Shown here: positions 6,793 to 11,486 of the stretch, one piece after another
Position numbering within the stretch: position 1 is the stretch's first letter
How the letters are laid out: every line of letters starts with the position of its first letter
Notes under the pieces: generated by a model
Database searches by the model: none
Told to the model about the DNA's origin: nothing
What the model saw: only the letters and a program-made list of their open reading frames with translations
Source: a virus
Virus record (IMG/VR): IMGVR_UViG_3300036791_001912
Location: 1 to 34,896 of that record
Strand: one strand, 5' to 3'
Length of the DNA stretch: 34,896 bases
Translations under genes and position numbers: made by a program

Positions 6793-6822
6793 AGAATAAG
6801 CGTCACTCAATGAGTGTGTCAA
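6793..6822 (-). promoter_or_regulatory. Operon promoter with palindromic operator in the spacer
   Basis: On the minus strand TTGACA (6822-6817) is followed after 18 bp by TATTCT (6798-6793). The spacer holds the perfect palindrome CACTCA-A-TGAGTG (6804-6816). A dimeric repressor bound there would block RNA polymerase. The first gene of the operon encodes a ribbon-helix-helix-type protein, the natural candidate. Confidence 0.6.
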
Positions 6823-6851
6823 GTGCATAGCGTGTGTATCTATGTTTAATC

Positions 6852-6939
6852 ATGCGTTTAACCTGGATTGTGGTGGAAGATCGATTCGCTGGCGGACAAA
6901 GTAGGGCATCCACGGACATGGACGCTGATGGGCGCCCAC
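6852..6939 (+). pseudogene. Decayed copy of the 5' end of the DUF1376 gene
   Basis: From the ATG at 6852 the sequence aligns with the start of the gene at 7105: ATGCG.TT.ACC, TGGTGG, ATCGAT, CGCTGGCG, CACGGACATG and GGGCGCC appear in the same order. Small insertions and deletions break the reading frame. It is a remnant of the gene's 5' end, left about 250 bp upstream of the intact copy. Confidence 0.6.
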
Positions 6940-7000
6940 ACTGGTACTTCATGCAGTGTCGAACTGGTACTTCATGCAAGTCAAGCTGGCAGTACATGTT
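6940..7000. repeat. Iteron-like direct repeats upstream of the DUF1376 gene
   Basis: ACTGGTACTTCATGCA occurs at 6940-6955 and again at 6963-6978, a period of 23 bp. A weaker third copy (CTGGCAGTACATG) starts near 6986, about one period on. A second repeated theme (GGTAG...TTACG) occurs twice at about 7001-7040. The length and spacing, about two helical turns, are typical of binding sites for plasmid replication initiators. The rest of 7001-7104 holds no gene I can support. Confidence 0.45.
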
Positions 7001-7104
7001 AGGTAGATTCTTACGTTACGGTAGGCCAACTTTTACGCACTTGAAGCCTGCGTTCGATCGGCGTAGCGTGCGCGAATCTTCAAGGCACAAGACGGAGCGT
7101 ACGT

Positions 7105-7731
7105 ATGCGGTTGACCGGGCTCTGGTGGTGGATCGATCGCTGGCGAAAAAGTACGGCCTACACGGACATGACCCTCACGGAACAGGGCGCCTACCGGAAT
7201 CTCCTGGATGAAGCCCATCTACGCGGCGGCCCCCTCCCAAATGACGAGCGTATCCTCGCCAAAGCGTGCGGCGATGCCATGGCATGGACATCGGTCCGCC
7301 AAGCAGTGTTAGCTCGGTTCGAACTCAAAGGCGACTGCTTATATAATGAAACCCTCAATGAGGTATTGCAGCGGTCGCGAGAAATGTCTGAGCGTCAATC
7401 ACTTAACAGCCGAAAACGGTGGGATAAATACAAAAACGGACACGCCACAAAGTCATCCCGCTTATCCCATTCACTGTCCCACTCGACATCCCAAATGGCA
7501 TCCCAAACCGATGCCACAACCTATCCCTCCGGATCCGGATCCGGATCCGGATCAGAAAGAGAAGAAGAAGAAGCGAAAAACCGTGCGGACGATTCAGCCG
7601 TGCCGCCGGGGAATGCCGACGCTGCCTCCCCCCCTGTAATCGAGCAGGAGAAAATACAAGAAATTCGTAAAGCGATGGCGGCGACCATGCGCCGCCCCCA
7701 TGACAAGCCGCCCCGGCCGGTGCCGCGATGA
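7105..7731 (+). CDS. DUF1376-family replication-type protein
   Basis: A 208-residue protein. Residues 1-90 match the DUF1376/YdaU-type phage family: WWIDRWRKSTAYTDMTLTEQ, GAYRNLLDEA, LPNDERILAKACG, then LYNETLNEVL. The family is found in phage replication regions, often upstream of helicase loaders. The middle is a Ser-rich linker with a Ser-Gly run encoded by GGATCC repeats (about 7530-7552), followed by a Glu run. The C-terminal end, IRKAMAATMRRPHDK, is nearly the same as that of the HTH replication protein at 9638-10399. GGAG lies seven bases before the ATG. It overlaps the next gene by four bases. Confidence 0.8.
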   Translation: MRLTGLWWWIDRWRKSTAYTDMTLTEQGAYRNLLDEAHLRGGPLPNDERILAKACGDAMAWTSVRQAVLARFELKGDCLYNETLNEVLQRSREMSERQSLNSRKRWDKYKNGHATKSSRLSHSLSHSTSQMASQTDATTYPSGSGSGSGSEREEEEAKNRADDSAVPPGNADAASPPVIEQEKIQEIRKAMAATMRRPHDKPPRPVPR

Positions 7732-7982
7732 GAACCTGGGACCGTGTGCGGTATCACGAGCGCTGCGGCGGGTGTGGGCTGTTACTCGAGATCAGCGAAC
7801 CGGTGTTGCGGATCGTGCTGCGCGGCCTAGACCGCCCCCTGCTGCGCTGCCAGGATTGCGCCGGGCTCGCGCCGCTGGACCTGCCGCCGCTGCCAGAGCG
7901 CGCCCCCGTGGAACCGCACGTCACACGGATCGCCCCACGACACGCGGCGCGGGAATGGATGCCCTACCCCGATTCGGATTAG
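7728..7982 (+). CDS. Small zinc-ribbon-like protein
   Basis: An 84-residue protein with two cysteine pairs, CGGC (residues 13-16) and CQDC (about 41-44), separated by a hydrophobic strand region. This suggests one zinc ribbon. The rest is Pro/Arg-rich. The ATG overlaps the stop of the DUF1376 gene (ATGA), so it is in the same unit. The function is unknown; small zinc proteins of this kind often sit beside phage replication genes. Confidence 0.7.
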   Translation: MRTWDRVRYHERCGGCGLLLEISEPVLRIVLRGLDRPLLRCQDCAGLAPLDLPPLPERAPVEPHVTRIAPRHAAREWMPYPDSD

Positions 7983-7992
7983 GAGCCCCGAC

Positions 7993-8157
7993 ATGAGCGC
8001 ACAGTGGAAAGTCATCAAGACCTCGTTGGAACGCCTGGACCGCGTCCAGAGCACTGAATTTGCGCTGAACGATCTGGCTAAGCAAGACTGGGACGTGGTC
8101 GAGCTGATCCAAGAGCAGGGGTATGTCTACATAATCGCAAAAAAGCCAGCAAATTAA
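7993..8157 (+). CDS. DUF4177-like small protein
   Basis: A 54-residue protein that begins MSAQWKVIKT, continues with a helix (EFALNDLAKQDWDVVEL) and ends with a strand, GYVYIIAKK. This strand-helix-strand pattern with the Gly/Asp-Trp-x-x-V turn is that of DUF4177 proteins, which have no known function. AGGAG lies seven bases before the ATG. It is the last gene of the short rightward unit. Confidence 0.65.
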   Translation: MSAQWKVIKTSLERLDRVQSTEFALNDLAKQDWDVVELIQEQGYVYIIAKKPAN

Positions 8158-8165
8158 TACAAACC

Positions 8166-8248
8166 CGCGAGAAGGCCATTTAAAGGCCGTCTGTGGCCCG
8201 TAGGTGAGCGCTCCTGCAAAGGGGGGATAAGGGGGCGCCGTTCTCGCG
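8166..8248. other. Long-range inverted repeat, possible structured RNA
   Basis: CGCGAGAA (8166-8173) pairs with TTCTCGCG (8241-8248). The pairing extends inward by GGC/GCC with one bulged base. Inside are a GGCC(ATTTAAA)GGCC motif and the palindrome GAGCGCTC. It lies between convergent genes (8157 and 8330), and nothing else is visible in that 170-base gap except G-runs at 8221-8235. It could be a terminator-like structure, a small RNA or a DNA site. Confidence 0.35.
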
Positions 8249-8329
8249 TCCTAGCGCCTTCCAGCCGCCTTGCTGGGCATCCTGGCTTGGCTGGTTGCCG
8301 TGGAAGAATGTAAAACTTACCAACGGTGG

Positions 8330-8572
8330 TCAGGAATCCAGCCTTTTCCGCAGTTGGCGGATTTCGTCGCTCTGGGTCAGCACCAATGCCTCCAGCCGCG
8401 CGACGGTGTCTTGAAGCTCCCGCATCCGCTCGTCAAGAGACCCCCGTTCGACGGTGATGGTCTTAAGCGCCTCGAACGCCTCGATGAAGGCCGCATCCGC
8501 AGCGTCAAACGCGACGTGGGCACGGCGAAGGCTGTTCCCCATCCGACCAAGCGCGCTATCGAAATCCGTCAT
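8330..8572 (-). CDS. Small coiled-coil protein
   Basis: An 80-residue protein, nearly all helix, with heptad-like repeats in residues 40-80 (ERMRELQDTVARLEALVL and onward). No known domain. The ATG at 8572 has no strong ribosome site. It is the last gene of the Rep-ParA leftward unit and may be an accessory to partition or replication; this is only suggested by position. Confidence 0.55.
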   Translation of the reverse strand: MTDFDSALGRMGNSLRRAHVAFDAADAAFIEAFEALKTITVERGSLDERMRELQDTVARLEALVLTQSDEIRQLRKRLDS

Positions 8573-8604
8573 ATGCGGGCAATTTCATGTCTGTGTAGTC
8601 TATT

Positions 8605-8620
8605 GACACTACGTAGTATC
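8605..8620. promoter_or_regulatory. Palindromic site beside the partition genes
   Basis: The 16-bp near-palindrome GACACTACGTAGTATC contains the perfect 10-bp core ACTACGTAGT. A further GTAGT lies about 20 bp to the left. It straddles the end of the small ParA partner gene. It may be an operator or part of a centromere (parS-like) site for the partner protein. Confidence 0.35.
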
Positions 8621-8975
8621 ATCGGTCTCGTGGTTGGCGATGTTGTTTCAAGCGCCCATCCAGTTGCGCGGCCTCGCGATAGGCATCCAGGAACCCGGCG
8701 CCGGTCTTGGCTGTCCGCAGCGCAGCACGAATCACCATGCTATCGGTGGGACGCACGCCTTGCCCGGCCAGCCACGCGGCCAGCTCGCGGACCAATTGGC
8801 GGTCTTCCTGATGCAGCCAAAACTGAATCGGCTGCCCGACGCGGCGTGTCGTCCGGCTGTTGCGCGCGTTCACGGGCTCGACGGTCAGAGCGTCAAGCAC
8901 GGCGGGGCGTGGCGCGGTGCGCTGAATCGTCGCCAACAGGCCGTTGACCTTGGAGGTGGACGTTTTACGGCTCAT
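8619..8975 (-). CDS. Small ParA partner, possible centromere-binding protein
   Basis: A 118-residue basic protein directly after ParA, overlapping it by four bases. The N-terminal 45 residues look disordered and basic, as in ParG/omega-type partners. Residues 48-90 contain a strand QFWLHQEDR followed by two helices, LVRELAAWLAGQG and DSMVIRAALRTAK, consistent with a ribbon-helix-helix-like fold. In type Ib plasmid partition, a short ParA is paired with exactly this kind of small DNA-binding protein. A 10-bp tandem duplication, GGCTCATAAT, covers the gene overlap (8969-8988). The family assignment comes from position and pattern, not from a strong motif. Confidence 0.6.
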   Translation of the reverse strand: MSRKTSTSKVNGLLATIQRTAPRPAVLDALTVEPVNARNSRTTRRVGQPIQFWLHQEDRQLVRELAAWLAGQGVRPTDSMVIRAALRTAKTGAGFLDAYREAAQLDGRLKQHRQPRDR

Positions 8976-9592
8976 AATGGCTCATAATACTGAGTCTGTT
9001 TAGACTGTGTTGTCTGTGGAGTGTATGACGGCAGCGCTAGCACCGCCACGGCGAGCTGTAAGACTTCCTCGCGCGCCGGGCTGTCGAGCGCTTTCCAGCC
9101 TTGCCCCACGGCATGCTGATAACACTGGCGGGCGCTCAGGGTCGTCGGCAGGGCCGGCACGCTGAGCTGTTTCGCACTCGCCTCGACCAAGCGGCCTAGC
9201 AGCGTCCCTTTCTGCACTTTGTTGAAGGCCACGCGCACGATCGCCGTGGCGTTGCGCCCGTGGACGAAATGCACGGCGTCTTCGGCTTCCCAAATATCGG
9301 CGGGGGAGGGGCTGGTCACGACCAGCACGAGATCCGCATGTCGCACAGCGGTCGCGGTCGCCGTGTGGTCCAGGTTGGGCGGAGTATCGAAAATCACGAT
9401 CTCGGGCGTGCGGGCGTGCGGGTCAGTGGCCAAGAGGGCCAAGGCTTTGGTGCTGGTGCCCTGGACGTCCCAATCGTGCAGGGTCACGGCTTTGCCGGCC
9501 TGCCGAAAGGCTTCAAAGAGCAAAATCGAGAGCGTGCTCTTGCCGACGCCGCCCTTTTTGGCGAGAAGGGTAATATTCAACACAGTCTGCAT
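8972..9592 (-). CDS. parA: ParA-type partition ATPase
   Basis: A 206-residue P-loop ATPase. The deviant Walker A box KKGGVGKST lies at residues 12-20, the Walker A' Asp in HDWDVQGTS at about 40-47, and Walker B IVIFDTPP at 65-72. There is no N-terminal DNA-binding extension, which places it among the short (type Ib) ParA proteins. These move plasmid or phage-plasmid copies along the nucleoid. It is followed by a small basic partner gene and preceded by the Rep gene. The ATG at 9592 has no clear ribosome site. Other members of the superfamily (Soj, MinD) are less likely given the neighbours. Confidence 0.88.
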   Translation of the reverse strand: MQTVLNITLLAKKGGVGKSTLSILLFEAFRQAGKAVTLHDWDVQGTSTKALALLATDPHARTPEIVIFDTPPNLDHTATATAVRHADLVLVVTSPSPADIWEAEDAVHFVHGRNATAIVRVAFNKVQKGTLLGRLVEASAKQLSVPALPTTLSARQCYQHAVGQGWKALDSPAREEVLQLAVAVLALPSYTPQTTQSKQTQYYEPL

Positions 9593-9637
9593 ATTATCAT
9601 GAGTTTATGAAAGCTATGTAGAGTAACGACATCCGTG

Positions 9638-10399
9638 TCAGCGCTGGCCACGTCGTTTGTCATAGGGCCGACGCATGGCGGCGGCCATCGCTTTTCTCAG
9701 CTCACCGATACCAGGGGGGGCAGCCCACGAATTCCCCTGCGGCGGGACTGTACGCGGAACGCTCTTCTCTTTCTTTTCTTGATCTGATTCCTTATATGTA
9801 GCGACTGGGGAGTCGCTTAGTTGGGACTGAGCGACTGGGGAGTCGCTTAGTGAGGCTGACTGAACGACTGGGGAGTCGCTTAGTGAAGTTGACTGAGCGA
9901 CTGGGGAGTCGCTTAGTTGGGACTGAGCGACTGGGGAGTCGCTTAGTTGGGACTGAGCGACTGGGGAGTCGCTTAGTGAGGCTGACTGAACGACTGGGGA
10001 GTCGCTTAGTGAAGTTGACTGAGCGACTGGGGAGTCGCTTAGTTGGGACTGAGCGACTGGGGAGTCGCTTAGTGAGGCTGACTGAACGACTGGGGAGTCG
10101 CTTAGTGATATGGCCGTGACAATTACGTAGTCCAGCCCGGCGATATGTCCAGCCGCGTCGTATCGCTTCTTCGTCAGGATCGCCCCGGCGTCGCGGAGCA
10201 CCTGAAGCGCTCGCTCGATCGCCTTGACTGACAGGCCCAGATCCCCGGCGAGGGTCTGTCGCGTTGGCCCGTCACACTTCCAGTAGCGCGTGCCCAGCCA
10301 GACGTACACGAGCACCGCGTGCGCGTTGAAATCGACGCGTTCCACCACCCACTCGGGCACCATCTGAAACCGCCCGATGTCGTTTGGACGTTCGCACAC
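9638..10399 (-). CDS. HTH replication initiator-like protein with repeat linker
   Basis: A 253-residue protein from a GTG at 10399, preceded by GGAGGTG. Residues 10-95 form an HTH domain like that of plasmid and phage replication proteins: VPEWVV, HAVLVYVWLG, then GPTRQTLAGDLGLSVKAIER, ALQVLRDAGAI and a wing. Residues 98-200 are a Ser-rich linker of 10-11-residue units (LSDSPVAQS variants), encoded by ten copies of a palindromic DNA repeat. The end, LRKAMAAAMRRPYDK, matches the C-terminus of the DUF1376 protein. It heads the leftward Rep-ParA-partner unit. By analogy with lambda O, the initiator may bind the repeats inside its own gene; this is inference. Confidence 0.7.
   Translation of the reverse strand: MCERPNDIGRFQMVPEWVVERVDFNAHAVLVYVWLGTRYWKCDGPTRQTLAGDLGLSVKAIERALQVLRDAGAILTKKRYDAAGHIAGLDYVIVTAISLSDSPVVQSASLSDSPVAQSQLSDSPVAQSTSLSDSPVVQSASLSDSPVAQSQLSDSPVAQSQLSDSPVAQSTSLSDSPVVQSASLSDSPVAQSQLSDSPVATYKESDQEKKEKSVPRTVPPQGNSWAAPPGIGELRKAMAAAMRRPYDKRRGQR
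9801..10105. repeat. Ten-copy palindromic array, candidate replication origin
   Basis: Ten copies of CGACTGGGGAGTCGCTTAG occur, each containing ACT-GGGG-AGT arms (core GCGACTGGGGAGTCGC, first copy 9801-9816). They are separated by spacers of 11 or 14 bases of three types, giving unit lengths of 30 and 33 bp. All units are multiples of three, so the Rep frame stays open. A pyrimidine/AT-rich stretch (CTTTCTTTTCTTGATC, then CTTATATGTA) adjoins at about 9767-9800. Palindromic iterons inside an initiator gene next to an easily melted tract match the layout of lambda ori within gene O. Confidence 0.7.
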
Positions 10400-10447
10400 G
10401 AGCCACCTCCCGGTGAGACGTGCGCGGTGCGAGGCTGTGCAGGTTGA

Positions 10448-10507
10448 CCGCGAGCGATGGGATGCAGTACCCTTCTCGCGGTATTGACCTGACGGTGCCC
10501 GCCGTCA
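10448..10507. promoter_or_regulatory. Two hairpins in the Rep leader
   Basis: CCGCGAG (10448-10454) pairs with CTCGCGG (10475-10481), with an inner GGG/CCC pairing. TGACGG (10490-10495) pairs with CCGTCA (10502-10507). Both lie upstream of the Rep GTG at 10399 and would form in its leader RNA, so control of Rep expression is possible. Confidence 0.4.
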
Positions 10508-10516
10508 CGTCTTTCA

Positions 10517-10558
10517 GCGGCCAGTAGGACACCATCCTGCTGGCCGCGTTCGTTTTTC
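10517..10558 (+). terminator. Strong hairpin with T-run between divergent units
   Basis: GCGGCCAG-T-AGGA (10517-10529) pairs with TCCT-G-CTGGCCGC (10535-10547); the middle T/G is a wobble pair in RNA. GTTCGTTTTTC follows. This is a rho-independent terminator on the plus strand. No plus-strand gene lies just before it, so it may end an antisense transcript over the Rep leader, or isolate the late promoter. Confidence 0.6.
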
Positions 10559-10586
10559 TGGCCCGCATTCTACACCAGGTTGTGCC

Positions 10587-10618
10587 TTGTTCGTTCGCCT
10601 ATCCCTGATATAGCGCTA
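10587..10618 (+). promoter_or_regulatory. Candidate late promoter
   Basis: TTGTTC (10587-10592), a 16-bp spacer and TATAGC (10609-10614), with TG two bases before the -10 (extended -10 form). The palindrome TAGCGCTA (10611-10618) overlaps the -10 and could bind a regulator. It is the last plausible promoter before the long rightward gene block. Confidence 0.45.
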
Positions 10619-10702
10619 CACGTATACACCGATACACATCGCCTTCGTGCGGCGGACCAGCTAGACCACCGTGCTAAGGTTAGCGGCCAAGGAAAGACCC
10701 GC

Positions 10703-10921
10703 ATGGCGAGACTGCCGCGCTATCGTCCGACGCCTCGCGGGGCCGTGGCGGCGTACGCCCCGGCCATTGATGGCCCGTTTCGCTGCGATCACTGCGAGAA
10801 CTTTGTGGACGGCGATTGCAACAAACCGGAACTCGTCGAGGAAGCGAAAATGCTGCGCGGCTTGCCACGCTCGCGCCGTGTCGCGCCGGTCGAAGACGCC
10901 GCGTTGTTGCAACTTTTATAA
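10703..10921 (+). CDS. Small zinc-binding protein
   Basis: A 72-residue protein with Cys-x-x-Cys (CDHCENF, residues 31-34) and a further Cys at 42 (DGDCNKPE), a small zinc-finger-like site often seen in phage proteins. The ATG at 10703 follows AAGGAAAG with good spacing; the frame is open further upstream but without a ribosome site. It is the first gene of the rightward late block. The function is unknown. Confidence 0.65.
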   Translation: MARLPRYRPTPRGAVAAYAPAIDGPFRCDHCENFVDGDCNKPELVEEAKMLRGLPRSRRVAPVEDAALLQLL

Positions 10922-10976
10922 GCCGAAATCCTTGAGGGCGCGGAGTGTCTAAAGTAGTTTTCCGAAGGGAGCGAAA

Positions 10977-11171
10977 GTGGAATACGACGGCATCGTCTAC
11001 GACGACGACGATGAGATCATCGATTGTGACGGCACGTACGAAGTCCACCCGGCGGCGGACGGCGATGGATGGATCGTCGTGAATAGTGCGACTGGCGAAC
11101 TCCGCAACGAACGGCATCACGACTGCGAGGACGCGATCGCAGCCGCCCGCGCGCTCAACGAGGGGGAGTAG
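10977..11171 (+). CDS. Small acidic protein
   Basis: A 64-residue, strongly acidic protein with an Asp run (residues 9-13). A strand pair, YEVHPA.DGDGWIVVNSATGE, is followed by a helix, CEDAIAAARALNE. It starts at a GTG with GGGAG eight bases upstream. Acidic proteins of this size can mimic DNA or bind positively charged partners, but no family is recognised. No small terminase was recognised; this and the other early late-block genes are the positional candidates. Confidence 0.6.
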   Translation: MEYDGIVYDDDDEIIDCDGTYEVHPAADGDGWIVVNSATGELRNERHHDCEDAIAAARALNEGE

Positions 11172-11179
11172 CGCCTTAA

Positions 11180-11476
11180 ATGTCGTTGATCTTCAAAGGC
11201 AAAGCGGCGCAGATCCTGCGCGACACGACGCCCGAAATCCTTTATGCGGGGTGGCGAAATGCCACTGATCTACAGATGAATGGCGATATCTACTATTTCA
11301 CCGAGACCGGCGAATGGTGGATGGCGACTGACAACATCCTCGTCAATAACGACGTCCTCGTCGCACACCCCGACGCCATGCGTATCACGAACGCGTACGC
11401 CGTGCTCGATCCTGCGTTCATCGCGATCCTGTGTGGCGGCGAAGTTCACGGCCGGAACAAACGGCAATTTCCATGA
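11180..11476 (+). CDS. TerL-N-terminus fusion ORF, unknown
   Basis: A 98-residue frame whose first 20 residues, MSLIFKGKAAQILRDTTPEI, are almost the same as the start of the large terminase 307 bp downstream; the DNA is nearly identical over 59 bases. After that the sequence is unrelated (MNGDIYYFTETGEWWMATDN onward from residue 33, ATG at 11276). It could be a fusion, or a separate 66-residue protein starting at 11276 placed behind a displaced terminase fragment. A mini-copy reading MPLIYR then stop lies at about 11258. It is not a functional terminase. Confidence 0.5.
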   Translation: MSLIFKGKAAQILRDTTPEILYAGWRNATDLQMNGDIYYFTETGEWWMATDNILVNNDVLVAHPDAMRITNAYAVLDPAFIAILCGGEVHGRNKRQFP

Positions 11477-11486
11477 GCCGCAATAA

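Noticed and set aside
7830-8112. Minus-strand frames opposite the zinc and DUF4177-like genes
   Set aside because: The plus-strand genes have ribosome sites and recognisable patterns; the minus frames do not.
9801-10105. Possible CRISPR array
   Set aside because: The spacers are only 11-14 bases, of three recurring types, and the array is coding. No cas genes are near.
9850-10119. Plus-strand open frame with RLTERLGSRLV repeats
   Set aside because: It is the mirror of the palindromic repeat array inside the Rep gene; unit lengths of 30 and 33 bases keep all frames open. The minus-strand frame has an HTH domain and a ribosome site, the plus frame has neither.
10272-10568. Minus-strand frame over the Rep leader
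   Set aside because: It covers the hairpin-rich leader and overlaps the Rep start in another frame; no ribosome site and no domain.
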